Below are positions 44,297-53,681 of a DNA stretch of 64,000 nucleotides, piece after piece. Source of the stretch: Magnetococcus marinus MC-1 (GTDB lineage Bacteria; Pseudomonadota; Magnetococcia; Magnetococcales; Magnetococcaceae); contig NC_008576.1 of assembly GCF_000014865.1 (NCBI RefSeq), forward strand, positions 2,633,501 through 2,697,500, given 5' to 3'. How positions within the stretch are numbered: position 1 is the first letter of the stretch; each line of letters opens with the position of its first letter. The notes beneath the pieces are model-generated. The model searched no databases. It was not told the origin of the DNA and saw only the letters and a list, made by a program, of their open reading frames with translations. The position numbers and the translations under genes are program-made.

Positions 44297-46375
44297 TTAA
44301 AATTTCACGTCGCCAATGATCCACAAACGGGGATCAACGGTTTTATTATCCGCATCGGAACCATCACTATCTGGCGCAGGGTTTTTACCCAATTTTTTGG
44401 CCAGCATCACATTAAAGCCGCCCTGGTCTTTATAACTGGCGGTGGCCCCCAAACCCGTACCAAACAGGGCATAACCGTTGGGGATACCCGCGTCTAGCGC
44501 ATTGCTCCACATCTCGGCATTTTGGATGATGTAACCGGCATCCAAGAAGCCATACAGCGATGTTTCCCAAGAGTAGTATTTACCCATGGAGCGGTGCAGT
44601 TCCACATTACCGATCAAGCCATGGTCGCCAGAGCCCTCACCCACCGGGTAGGCGCGTATGCCAGTTGGACCACCCAATGACATTTTCTCGCCACTATCCA
44701 AGTTTTTAGAGGCCAATTGCCCCTGCACCTTAGAGCGAAAATTCCACTTACCTGCGGCATCCAGCGGTGCGGCGCGATCATAGCTGAAATTGATTTTACC
44801 AAAGAAATCTTCGGTCCGAGCGGTGATGGCGTCCGTCGCTTGGTTGGAGAGGTTTTTAGAGAGATCCACATTACCCAAGCTCCCCGTGACACTCCAGTTA
44901 ACCTGATTACCAGCATCGGTCAAATGGCTGCCCTCCACCCCCAAGCTGGCGACATCCACCTTGCGATGGTTCAGCTTATAGGTACCCATATCGTTCCACA
45001 TCTGCTTGCTTTGCAGGCTTAGACTGGCAAACAGCGAGTCCCGTTCCTCCGCCAGCACCGCATAACGGCCATCCAGCGACCAAGTACTGGAGCTGCTGGT
45101 TAGGTCCAGAATCGACAGGTCCTGACCAATTTTCATATCCACTTTGCCATAGGCGGCGGCCAGCGAGCCCCGCGTGCCCACCGGCACACTAAACGCCGCT
45201 TTTTGGGTTTTCATTTTTGTGGCGACATCGTGGCTGTAGCTAAACCGCTCACCAAAACCCAAGGGGCTATTGATGTTGACCGTACCCCGCCCCACATGCT
45301 CACCCACATACGCTGAACCATAGTTATCAAAACCAAGGCTACCGCTAAAGAGATTCTCTTCCTCTACCTTAACATTGACCTGCGTGGTACCCGGCGTGCT
45401 GCCGGGGGAGAGATCGGCTTTAATGGATTCGATGCCGGGGCGCAGTTTGGCCAGTCGAATGGCTTTATCCAAGGCGGGCACATTCAGCGGTTTACCCGCT
45501 TCAACTCCAGTGGCCAAATGGGCCTGGACGAGGCTCTCACGAATACGCTTACCCGCCCCAGTTACCACAATGCCATTCACCCCACTGGCTGGATCCACCA
45601 CCCCTTCGAGCACCTCAATTTTTAAAATACCGCTATCTGCCCGCTGGGGCGGCATAAAGGCTTGCGCAACCTTGTAACCTTTACCCCGTAGCACATTGGC
45701 AATGGCATCGGCGGCCTCCTGCATCTGGGTACCGGTCAAATAGCGACCGCTGTAGGGCTCCAGTGCTTGGGTAAGCTCCTCCTCGTCCAACAGGGTTAAA
45801 CCGGTCACTTCAAAGCGGTCCACAAAAATGCGGGGCTCCACCTTGACGGGTACCTGTTTGGCTAAAAAGACCGAGGCCGGCGTCAAACCCCGCACCGCCA
45901 CCGACATTTTGCGATTTTTAATATTGGCCCGAGAGATCATCACTTGCGCGTCAGGATGTCCATTCTCTCGCAAAAATGCCGCCACGGCGTGAACCATCTG
46001 CTCAAATTCGGCAAAGGTTAGCTCCCGACCTTTCCAGGGGGTGATCACCTCATCCACCGCTGCGGAATCTACACCAGGGTGTCCCTCTAAGCGAAAACCA
46101 TCCACGGTCAATTTAAGGCTGTTCAAAGAGGTGCGCTGGCGGGGCATATTGGCGCGTATGATGGTACGCTCACCCAGCTTGGGCAGTTTTTGCATCGCAG
46201 GAATATGCAGGGCCTGTTCCCGGCTAATGCCATCCATGAGGCGCTTAGCCTCTTCATTGGTGGGAACCGCCAAGGCATCTGGCACGGTCAGCAGCACGGT
46301 CGCACCCAACACAAGGGTGGCGTGACATAAGGGATGTCGATACATGGGGCGCGGCGGTGTCGCTGGCAAGCTCAT
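44297..46375 (-). CDS. TpsB outer-membrane transporter (FhaC/ShlB type)
   Basis: A 692-residue outer-membrane beta-barrel that exports the neighbouring TpsA protein. A signal peptide is followed by two POTRA domains (first near VDGFRLEGHPGV, second near VEPRIFVDRFEVTGLTLLDEEE). The barrel includes LGFDNYGSAYVG and the lid-loop motif GGPTGIRAYPVGEGSGD (family motif VRGY is here IRAY). The last strands end in LWIIGDVKF, with the aromatic C-terminus expected for Bam-inserted proteins. It lies upstream of tpsA in the same direction and 113 bases downstream of the HlyD-like gene. Confidence 0.94.
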   Translation of the reverse strand: MSLPATPPRPMYRHPLCHATLVLGATVLLTVPDALAVPTNEEAKRLMDGISREQALHIPAMQKLPKLGERTIIRANMPRQRTSLNSLKLTVDGFRLEGHPGVDSAAVDEVITPWKGRELTFAEFEQMVHAVAAFLRENGHPDAQVMISRANIKNRKMSVAVRGLTPASVFLAKQVPVKVEPRIFVDRFEVTGLTLLDEEELTQALEPYSGRYLTGTQMQEAADAIANVLRGKGYKVAQAFMPPQRADSGILKIEVLEGVVDPASGVNGIVVTGAGKRIRESLVQAHLATGVEAGKPLNVPALDKAIRLAKLRPGIESIKADLSPGSTPGTTQVNVKVEEENLFSGSLGFDNYGSAYVGEHVGRGTVNINSPLGFGERFSYSHDVATKMKTQKAAFSVPVGTRGSLAAAYGKVDMKIGQDLSILDLTSSSSTWSLDGRYAVLAEERDSLFASLSLQSKQMWNDMGTYKLNHRKVDVASLGVEGSHLTDAGNQVNWSVTGSLGNVDLSKNLSNQATDAITARTEDFFGKINFSYDRAAPLDAAGKWNFRSKVQGQLASKNLDSGEKMSLGGPTGIRAYPVGEGSGDHGLIGNVELHRSMGKYYSWETSLYGFLDAGYIIQNAEMWSNALDAGIPNGYALFGTGLGATASYKDQGGFNVMLAKKLGKNPAPDSDGSDADNKTVDPRLWIIGDVKF

Positions 46376-46488
46376 CGTAAAACCCTATTTTTTTTGGTCT
46401 AAACAGGCCCAATTATACCATTGGCACACCATATTGGTGCCATTCACCCAGTCTCACACCCAATTACGGGCAACAAACGACCTTACTA

Positions 46489-47274
46489 TCAGCGCTTTAG
46501 TTTACATCTTAGCCCCGCCGCCAGTCTACGCTTATTATTTGGCAGCACCATTCTGACCCTAAAGGTGCCACTGGCGGCATCCACCACTTGATCAATGACT
46601 GAAACATGGGCCTGAAACGACTGCCCCAGCAACGGTATTTCGATCCAGCGCGGTTCACCTTTATGAAAAGCTTTTAACTGGGTCGCGGGCACCACCAACT
46701 CCACATAAAGGGGATCAATACGCGCCACCTTCATAATCAGCTCTTGTTTGATCATATCCCCCGGATCACGCATGCGGTCCATCACCACCCCATCAAACGG
46801 GGCATAAATATGGCGTAATTTAAGCTGCTCCTTACGCTCAAGCAGCTCCAGTTCGCTGAGATCCCGCTCTGTCACAATTTCATCCAAATCCTGTGGTGAA
46901 ATCAATTTTTGCTGCTTGAGCATCTTATTGCGCTCAACCCGGCGACTGCCATACGCGACCTTAACCTCCTGGTAAGCCACCGCCGCCTTTTCCACCCCAA
47001 CATTGAGCCGCGCCAACAACTGCCCCTGACGAATGCTATCCCCCCGGTCCACCAGCACCTGCTCCAAAACCCCCTCGACTTGAGTACCAAGCGAAGCCTG
47101 CATCGAAGGTTCAATCAGGCATGAGATGGCCTCATCCTCCGCTGTTGCAGGGGGCATCTGTGCTTGATTTTGCTCCATCTGCTGCATCAAGCCATCGGCC
47201 GTCTGCGCATGCACCGACACGCTGCCCAGCCACAGCCCTAAACCCACACATCCCAGCGTCACCAGACGCACCAT
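46489..47274 (-). CDS. Periplasmic HlyD/RND-type adaptor protein
   Basis: A 261-residue membrane-fusion-type adaptor. The ATG at 47274 begins a signal peptide (MVRLVTLGCVGLGLWLG, cleavage near SVHAQ). The rest has a barrel-sandwich hybrid (VEGVLEQVLVDRGDSIRQGQLLARL), a short coiled-coil hairpin (about residues 100-165) and the returning half (IYAPFDGVVMDRMRDPGD). It starts 5 bases after the stop of the SecA-like gene, so they are co-transcribed. A longer frame to 47448 overlaps that gene and is rejected. It should bridge inner and outer membrane parts of an export complex; no TolC gene is next to it. Confidence 0.88.
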   Translation of the reverse strand: MVRLVTLGCVGLGLWLGSVSVHAQTADGLMQQMEQNQAQMPPATAEDEAISCLIEPSMQASLGTQVEGVLEQVLVDRGDSIRQGQLLARLNVGVEKAAVAYQEVKVAYGSRRVERNKMLKQQKLISPQDLDEIVTERDLSELELLERKEQLKLRHIYAPFDGVVMDRMRDPGDMIKQELIMKVARIDPLYVELVVPATQLKAFHKGEPRWIEIPLLGQSFQAHVSVIDQVVDAASGTFRVRMVLPNNKRRLAAGLRCKLKR

Positions 47275-47279
47275 AAGCC

Positions 47280-49256
47280 CTACTCCATCTCCCCGGTAAA
47301 GGAGAGCGACTGCCTCAGTTGAAAATCGGTCTTCATGAGCTGACGACGCACCCGCCGATGGCCCCGGTCTGCATAGGATTGCGCCCACCGGTAGTACACC
47401 ATACCCAACCAACGCGCCAAAAAAAAGTGGGGCATAAGCGCCAACCATGCCCTAAGCGTGCGACCCAACAGGGGTAGAAACTTCTGGGTTAGTTCATCCT
47501 CTAAAGAGAGAATCTCCTGCCAACTACCCGGATCCCCCTGCCGGGCACAGCGGCCAGCCAATTGGCGGTCCACCCGGCGGTTATCATGACGCTCGGTCAA
47601 GATCACATGCAAGCCACCACACGCCTGAACCTCTTTGGAAAGCTTAATATCGGTGCCCCGACCCGCCATGTTGGTCGCAATGGTAATGCCACCTTTATAG
47701 CCTGCCTCGGCAATAATGGTATTTTCCTCTTGATCCTGTTTGGCATTGAGCACCCGGTGCGGCAAACCAGCCTCGCTAAAGCTTTGACTCAACAGCTCAG
47801 ACGCCGCAATGGAACGGGTTCCCACCAATACCGGCTGCCCAAGCATGTGACAGCGCCGCACCGCCTGCACCACCGCCGCATCGGCCTGAGCTCGCCACGC
47901 ATAGAGCGCTATGGGCAGATTTTTTCGCTTACTGGGTCGGTTGGGCGCCACCCGCACCACCCCTAATCCGTAGACCTCGGCAATCTCCCCCCCCACCTCG
48001 CGGCAGGTGCCACTCATACCCGAGAGCCGCAAAAACCGCCGAAAAAAGAGCTGAAAGCTTATCTTCGCCAAGGTCTCTTTAGGGGGGGTAACAGCCACCC
48101 CCTCCTTAATTTCAATCAACTGCTGCAAGCCCCGCTCCCAGGCGCGGTCGGGCATCACCCGGCCCGTGGTTTCATCCACCACCATCACCTTATCATCGCG
48201 GATGATATAATGCACATCCCGGTCAAAGCTGTGTTGGGCCGTCAAGGCTTGTGCCACCGCCTCTTCCCGTCGGTGCTGTCCCTGCCACACCGGTGGCAAA
48301 TCCACGCACAACTGGGCCAGTTGCGCCGAACCTGCCTCGGTGATACGGGGCGGTTCCTCCCCCGACAAAGTATAGTCCTGCCCCTGCTGCAACTGCTGCG
48401 AAAGTGACCATGCGGTGTGCAAAAACGCCAGTTCACTGGCATCCTTACTGGGGGCTGAAATAATCAAGGGGGTGCGGGCTTCATCCACAAAGATAGAGTC
48501 GGCCTCATCCACAATGGCATACTGCAAACCTTGCAGCATAACCTGCCCCCGCCCACCCCCCACCAGGGCATCAAAGGCCATGGCCATGGGTTTCATACGC
48601 TCGCCCAGTTGAATACGGTCCCGCAAATAGTCAAACACCAGGGTCTTGCTGGTGCAGTAGACCACATTGGCTCGATAGCCCAGCTGCTTTTCATCGCTAT
48701 CCATGCTCTCAGTCACCACCCCGGTGGTCACTCCCAAAGCGCGATAAAGGGGGGTCATCAACTGGGCATCCCGCCGGGCCAGATACTCATTGACCGTCAC
48801 CACATGCACCGTAAAGCCCGCCAAGGCCGCCGTCGCGGCGGGCAGTGTCGCGGTTAAGGTTTTACCCTCCCCGGTATCCATCTCGGCCAGATAGCCCATG
48901 AGCATGATGTAGCCGCCCTTAAGCTGGACAGGAAAGTGCGCCATGCCCAACACCCGTTGCGCCGTCAACCGCACATGGGCAAAAGCCTGCTCCACCAAGG
49001 CATCTTCCAAGCCATCCCTACGCAGCGCGAGGGTGAGCCGTTGCAGATCCTCGCGCAACGCCTCAGGGGTCATAGACTCCCGCTCTGTCTGCGCCTTGAG
49101 CACCCGTTTCGCCATGCGCCCCAACACCCAACCATTGACCTGCTTGTGACGCATCCACGCCAACCGTACCCGCTCACCCATGCGGTCCAACCAGCTTAGT
49201 TGCAAATGGCCCGGCTGTTGCGGATAGGGATCGCCATGGAGGGAGAGATTAAACAT
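47280..49256 (-). CDS. Short SecA-like ATPase (accessory SecA)
   Basis: A paralogue of the Sec preprotein translocase motor, 658 residues against 850-900 for housekeeping SecA. Motifs are intact: Walker A in EMDTGEGKTL near residue 130, Walker B in DEADSIFVDEARTPLIIS near 250, NMAGRGTDI near 532 and LAGRCARQGDPGS near 568 (canonical RGRSGRQGD). It ends about 75 residues later, so most of the C-terminal helical scaffold/wing region and the zinc-binding tail are missing. The ATG at 49256 follows the M50 gene's stop; a TTG at 49271 overlaps it. Its position between two adaptor-type genes suggests a dedicated export motor, not general secretion. Confidence 0.9.
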   Translation of the reverse strand: MFNLSLHGDPYPQQPGHLQLSWLDRMGERVRLAWMRHKQVNGWVLGRMAKRVLKAQTERESMTPEALREDLQRLTLALRRDGLEDALVEQAFAHVRLTAQRVLGMAHFPVQLKGGYIMLMGYLAEMDTGEGKTLTATLPAATAALAGFTVHVVTVNEYLARRDAQLMTPLYRALGVTTGVVTESMDSDEKQLGYRANVVYCTSKTLVFDYLRDRIQLGERMKPMAMAFDALVGGGRGQVMLQGLQYAIVDEADSIFVDEARTPLIISAPSKDASELAFLHTAWSLSQQLQQGQDYTLSGEEPPRITEAGSAQLAQLCVDLPPVWQGQHRREEAVAQALTAQHSFDRDVHYIIRDDKVMVVDETTGRVMPDRAWERGLQQLIEIKEGVAVTPPKETLAKISFQLFFRRFLRLSGMSGTCREVGGEIAEVYGLGVVRVAPNRPSKRKNLPIALYAWRAQADAAVVQAVRRCHMLGQPVLVGTRSIAASELLSQSFSEAGLPHRVLNAKQDQEENTIIAEAGYKGGITIATNMAGRGTDIKLSKEVQACGGLHVILTERHDNRRVDRQLAGRCARQGDPGSWQEILSLEDELTQKFLPLLGRTLRAWLALMPHFFLARWLGMVYYRWAQSYADRGHRRVRRQLMKTDFQLRQSLSFTGEME

Positions 49257-49260
49257 GGGA

Positions 49261-51426
49261 TTACACCGCAAACCGTTTTAAAAAGGTCTGTCGCAAGCTT
49301 CGATACCACTGCATCAACAGCGGCTCTGGGGTGTGCTCAAAACGCACATAGAGGCGTGAGCCCAGCGTTTGCGGGCGGATGCTCTGCTCAAAAGCCAGCT
49401 CAAATTGAAACAGCGAGACAATGGCCTGAGCCTGCCCCCCTGCTTGCCCCCCCGCACCGGGGTCTAAACCAATCTCCCCGCCCCCTTGCAGTGAGAGCGC
49501 CATACTGGGTAGATCCTGACTGGCTGCTGGAACCTGCCGGATAATACGCGCCGGTATCAGACGCTGGACTTGATCCACACTGCGCAGTGCCACCCCCACC
49601 GTGCGGTTGCTCACCAGATCCACCGCCCCCTGGGGTACCACCGTGACCAGTGAATAGCGGGCAGGATCCAACACATAACCCAGCAGATCACCACGGGTGA
49701 TATAGCGCCCCACAAAATCCTGGGGCGAGGGCATGGCAAACCGACCGGCGTGGGCAGCATACATCTTCAACTGTTGCAAACGCTGGCTATTGTCGTGCAA
49801 CTCTTTAACCACTTGTTCCCATTCCAACCGCACAATCTGACTGGTCACTTTAGAGGGGTCCGTATGGGCCAGCTCCAAGCGATTTTCCAGCTCGGTTTGC
49901 CGTGCCAATAACTGCGTTTGGCGACTACGAATCTGTACATCATCGCAGACCAACAGCAGCTCGCCCGCCTGGACTTGTGCTCCAGGCGTAGCCACCACCC
50001 GCTCACCAAAACAGGGCATGGGGGCCACCACGCGGGATTGCTCGGGCATCCAGATCACCCCTTCGGTCAGGGTAGAAGAGCCCACAGGGAGCATCCCCAA
50101 CACCAGCAGCACCCCACCCACCAACAGCCCCACCAAACCCACCGCACGGCCCCGATGCCCCCTGAGGGTGGGACTGAAAAAGAGATGCTGCAAACCTTTT
50201 ACAATTGGCAATACCAGCATGCTATAACCCGCCCAACAGGCCAGCAGCACCCCGACGAAAAAAAATTGCGCCGCCACAGTAAAGATGATCGCCCCGGCAA
50301 TAACCATACGGTAGCCAAAGCTGGCCAAGCCAAAGCAGATCAACCAGGGAGCCTCGCCCTTACTTAACGGCAGGGGTTCTAAACCACGGCGCACCCCAAA
50401 CAGATAATAGCTGGTTAAATAACCCCAATATTGATTGGCTTTTTTCCCCAGACTGGGAATCTCTAACCAATCCGCCAAAATATAGTAGCCGTCGAAACGC
50501 AACAGGGGATTGATATTAAAAATCAGCGTGGTCATGCCCGCCAGCATAATGGTCTGGTACAAAATCGCCTTGGTTAAACCCGGTGAGGCTTCACGCCACA
50601 GCGCAATGGCTACCACCGCCACCGCCAGCTCCAACATCATGCCCCCCATACCAATGAGCATGCGCTGGCCCTTGTGCCGCAAACTCATGGCATAGCTGGC
50701 ATCCAGATAGGGGATGGGCATCAGGGCTAAAAACATAACCCCCATCTCATGGCACTGCCCCCCCAACAGTTTGATCATCAGGCCGTGACCAAACTCATGG
50801 ATCAACTTAACGATGGGAAAGATAAACCATAGCAGCAACACATTTTCTGGGGTAAACACCCGCGAGATCATATCTTCGGTCAGGGCTTCCCAATAATAGG
50901 CCACCAACAGCCCGCCCCACACCATCAACGCCAGCCAGCCCAACAGCAGAAGTTTTTTCCCCCAGGACGGCACCCAACCCACCATCAAATTCAACAATTT
51001 ATCAGGATCATACAGCGGAACTTTGAGGGATAAGGGGTTGGAGATGTACTGTTTCAGCTTCATCTTTTTCACCCGCCCACTGCGCTGATTGAGCTCCTCT
51101 AGGTCGGGTTTGCGGTCACTGAGCAGCACATTGGATTGGTGCAGTTGGGAGAGCAGTTGTAAAATCTCATCCTGGGTGGGTGCTTCATCGCCCAAGGTGA
51201 GGCAGGCGTTTTGCCAGATATTCTCCAATGTGCGTATGCCATCCATGAGCGCCACCACTCGGTAAGCGGCGGGGTTGATGCGCATAAAACGGCCACTGGC
51301 TAAATCTTGGATCACATACCAGCGCTCCCCCCGATAGAGGTGCCGGTAGACCTGCGCCTGACTGCGTAGCTTGGGTTTAAGCTTGGCAACCCGATACCAG
51401 GAGGTTGAAAAGAGCGCGGAACTCAT
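49261..51426 (-). CDS. PqqD-like / M50 metalloprotease-like / HlyD-like fusion membrane protein
   Basis: A 721-residue three-part protein. About residues 20-105 look PqqD-like (WYVIQDLASGRFMRINPAAY, then LMDGIRTLENIWQ), a fold that can bind peptides. Then come membrane helices with the site-2-protease zinc motif HEFGH at 210-214 and the second motif NPLLRFDGYY at 306-315, so the metal site looks complete. The C-terminal 250 residues are HlyD-like (GERVVATPGAQVQAGELLLVC, a coiled coil and VGRYITRGDLLGYVL). The ATG at 51426 starts 2 bases after the stop of the GAF-HlyD gene. Related PqqD-M50-HlyD proteins exist, but their role is not well known to me. It may process or thread the giant substrate. 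Confidence 0.85.
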   Translation of the reverse strand: MSSALFSTSWYRVAKLKPKLRSQAQVYRHLYRGERWYVIQDLASGRFMRINPAAYRVVALMDGIRTLENIWQNACLTLGDEAPTQDEILQLLSQLHQSNVLLSDRKPDLEELNQRSGRVKKMKLKQYISNPLSLKVPLYDPDKLLNLMVGWVPSWGKKLLLLGWLALMVWGGLLVAYYWEALTEDMISRVFTPENVLLLWFIFPIVKLIHEFGHGLMIKLLGGQCHEMGVMFLALMPIPYLDASYAMSLRHKGQRMLIGMGGMMLELAVAVVAIALWREASPGLTKAILYQTIMLAGMTTLIFNINPLLRFDGYYILADWLEIPSLGKKANQYWGYLTSYYLFGVRRGLEPLPLSKGEAPWLICFGLASFGYRMVIAGAIIFTVAAQFFFVGVLLACWAGYSMLVLPIVKGLQHLFFSPTLRGHRGRAVGLVGLLVGGVLLVLGMLPVGSSTLTEGVIWMPEQSRVVAPMPCFGERVVATPGAQVQAGELLLVCDDVQIRSRQTQLLARQTELENRLELAHTDPSKVTSQIVRLEWEQVVKELHDNSQRLQQLKMYAAHAGRFAMPSPQDFVGRYITRGDLLGYVLDPARYSLVTVVPQGAVDLVSNRTVGVALRSVDQVQRLIPARIIRQVPAASQDLPSMALSLQGGGEIGLDPGAGGQAGGQAQAIVSLFQFELAFEQSIRPQTLGSRLYVRFEHTPEPLLMQWYRSLRQTFLKRFAV

Positions 51427-51428
51427 CC

Positions 51429-53264
51429 CTAAACACCCAACCAGGTCCACGCCTTTAGGCGCAACCAATCCACAAAGCGCCGTGTCCAGATCCACAACAG
51501 ACGACGCTCTTCAATCTCAATTTTACCTACCCCCTCCATGCCGGGGCGCACCAACGCCACCCCATCCAACAATTCAGCTTCGACCCGAAAGCGGTTGGTG
51601 CCTTGGTCGGCCACCGCTACGGGGGTAATAAGATTGATTTTGATAGGAAAACGGTCGTTGGGTAGCGCGGTTAAAATCAGCTCGCCCTGTTGCCCACTCT
51701 CTACCTGGGCAATATCAGCCTCCTCCACCTGCAATACGACCCGGTAGCTGGCCAAGGGGGCCAATTCAAACAGCATTTCACCCTTTTGCACCGCGCTGCC
51801 CAAACGTTGGCTCAGATCCCCCCGCACCACCAATCCGGCAAAAGGGGCGGTAAGCTGCGCCCGTCGCAATTTTTCTTGTGCCAGATCCCGCTGCGCGGCG
51901 GCTTGTTTGGCCTGGGACAAAGCAATGCGCACCTGAGCCGAGTTATGTTGCGCCTGGGCATCTTGCGCCTGCTTTAAAAATTGAATCTGCTGGTTCTCCC
52001 AGCGGGAGAGCTCCAGGGCAATTTCCCGATCATCCAGGGTCGCCAACAGCTCCCCTTCCTGCACATACTGCCCGGCCCGCACCGAGGCTGTGGCGACAAA
52101 ACCGTCAAAGGGAGCCGCCACCACCCGCTGCACCGCCCCTTCTAACTTGGCATCCGCCGCCACCCGGAACATACCGGTTGCCAGGGTAAAAAACAGACCC
52201 GTGGCCAGCAGGGCGATAAACCACAGTTTTAACCCCACATACCCGGCACCCAGCAGTTTTTCTAACCAATGGCCTATGCTTTTGCCCACACGCTGAAGCA
52301 GAGGTCGTTGGCTCTCCCGTTTTTCCAGCAACACCCGGCCCAAAATCGGTGGCAATCCCATGGCGAGTTGTTGAGCGGTAGCATCCACTTCATCATCCGA
52401 CCACTCATACAAAAAGACCCCATACTGCTCCTCGGAAACAAAAAAGGGCACGGAAAAGAGCACCCGATTCCCGTGTTGCTGCGCCAGGGCGCGGTGTTCG
52501 CGCACCACCGTTGTGCTTTCATCCTGTTCCAACTGCTGGGGTTTTTCACGGCGGTAGAGCACCGGCAGACCTTGGTCGGCCGCCTCGTTCATGGCCGCTT
52601 CGAGATCCTGCACCAGATCAATCTTTTTAGAAAAATCCGCCGAATGGGAAAGTGCCGCAAAGCGCACCATGCCCCCCTTGCCAAAGCCTAAAGAGACCCG
52701 ATCACACCCCAGCTCAACCGCCGCTTCGGTGAGCGTAATCTGGTAGGCATCCTGCGCCTTTTCTGCCTCTAAGGCGCTCATCATCAAATTGAGTGCGCGC
52801 ATGAGACGTTCATTAAGGGCGCTGTTGGCGCTGCCCGCCTCCGCGCCATGATTACCCCGGCTCCAAAGCCAGCCCAGCCCCCATTGAATCCATAATTTAG
52901 CCTGCGCGGGTACCGCAGGCTGTTGAAAACCCAACCCTACTACCCCCAACAGATCCATATCTTGGATAATGGGCACCGCCAGCACGCCCCCGGCGCTGCT
53001 CTGTCGGGTTAGGGGCAGACGCATCTCCATAGCCTGTTCACAGGCGGCGGCCAAGGCCGCACCACATGGCTTTTGCGGAGGCCAAAAAGCGACGGGTAAA
53101 AAGGGGCCACTGTTGGCTTCGCCCATCACCAATACACCCTGAGTCACCGAGCCAGCCTGACGCGCCAGCAGATGCATCCACACCTCGATAAACTGGGCGT
53201 CATCGTGGGTCGTGTGCAGTTGTTGCCACAGATCGGTGGTCCATTCCTGAACGTCGCCACTCAT
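51429..53264 (-). CDS. GAF-like sensory region fused to membrane HlyD-type adaptor
   Basis: A 611-residue protein. The first 310 residues are soluble and resemble GAF-type regions (GGVLAVPIIQDMDLLGVVGLGF; later GNRVLFSVPFFVSEEQYGVFLYEW). One membrane helix (KLWFIALLATGLFFTLATGMF) is at about residues 345-365. The rest is a HlyD-type adaptor, with barrel-sandwich halves (VVAAPFDGFVATASVRAGQYVQEGELLATL and LTAPFAGLVVRGDLSQRLG) around a coiled coil, then a beta-barrel. A cytoplasmic sensor on an adaptor is unusual and could gate export by signal. It is followed directly by the M50 fusion gene. Confidence 0.85.
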   Translation of the reverse strand: MSGDVQEWTTDLWQQLHTTHDDAQFIEVWMHLLARQAGSVTQGVLVMGEANSGPFLPVAFWPPQKPCGAALAAACEQAMEMRLPLTRQSSAGGVLAVPIIQDMDLLGVVGLGFQQPAVPAQAKLWIQWGLGWLWSRGNHGAEAGSANSALNERLMRALNLMMSALEAEKAQDAYQITLTEAAVELGCDRVSLGFGKGGMVRFAALSHSADFSKKIDLVQDLEAAMNEAADQGLPVLYRREKPQQLEQDESTTVVREHRALAQQHGNRVLFSVPFFVSEEQYGVFLYEWSDDEVDATAQQLAMGLPPILGRVLLEKRESQRPLLQRVGKSIGHWLEKLLGAGYVGLKLWFIALLATGLFFTLATGMFRVAADAKLEGAVQRVVAAPFDGFVATASVRAGQYVQEGELLATLDDREIALELSRWENQQIQFLKQAQDAQAQHNSAQVRIALSQAKQAAAQRDLAQEKLRRAQLTAPFAGLVVRGDLSQRLGSAVQKGEMLFELAPLASYRVVLQVEEADIAQVESGQQGELILTALPNDRFPIKINLITPVAVADQGTNRFRVEAELLDGVALVRPGMEGVGKIEIEERRLLWIWTRRFVDWLRLKAWTWLGV

Positions 53265-53288
53265 GGGATCTCACTCTGTCAAAAGCAA

Positions 53289-53316
53289 GGCCCATGCACC
53301 GTTGGGTGCATGGGCC
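53289..53316 (-). terminator. Strong hairpin between the DUF3467 gene and the GAF-HlyD gene
   Basis: GGCCCATGCACC pairs perfectly with GGTGCATGGGCC across a GTTG loop (12 base pairs). On the minus strand TTTT follows within six bases. It may reduce read-through from the giant gene into the export genes, or it may be a full terminator; which of these holds decides whether the locus is one operon. Confidence 0.75.
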
Positions 53317-53354
53317 AAAACGCGACTAAACAACCCGCTATGGGTCTATTTTTC

Positions 53355-53654
53355 TTAAATTTTCAGCTGACCGTAACGGGTCTCATACTCTTTTAAAGCC
53401 ATCTCCAACATGGTTTGCAAGCGTTTCGCAGCATAGGGATTGAGCACAATACGGTTAGACAGATTAACCGTGACCTCTTTACTATCGGCCTGCCAAGCCT
53501 GATTGGCACCAAACAGGACCATGATCTCTTCGCGGGTTCCCAGCACATTGCAGACGTTGGCATAGCTGGTTGCCATGCTGCTGTCATCCCACACAATCTT
53601 GGGGTTGCCGGCAGCTTCGGGTGTTACCTTGGTACCTTCTTTGACTTCACTCAT
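53355..53654 (-). CDS. DUF3467 protein
   Basis: A 99-residue cytoplasmic protein of the DUF3467 family, whose function is unknown. Family-like features are the strand-rich core (IVWDDSSMATSYANVCNV, EEIMVLFG) and the terminal helix (NPYAAKRLQTMLEMALKEYE). It starts 27 bases after the giant gene's stop, with GGAG about 10 bases before the ATG, and precedes the adaptor genes. Placement suggests a chaperone or accessory role for the giant export substrate; that is inference. Confidence 0.85.
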   Translation of the reverse strand: MSEVKEGTKVTPEAAGNPKIVWDDSSMATSYANVCNVLGTREEIMVLFGANQAWQADSKEVTVNLSNRIVLNPYAAKRLQTMLEMALKEYETRYGQLKI

Positions 53655-53681
53655 TTTTATACTACTCCAGTGGGTTAATAA

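Noticed and set aside
46489-47448. Longer HlyD-like frame
   Set aside because: The extra N-terminus overlaps the SecA-like gene and hides the true signal peptide that starts at 47274.
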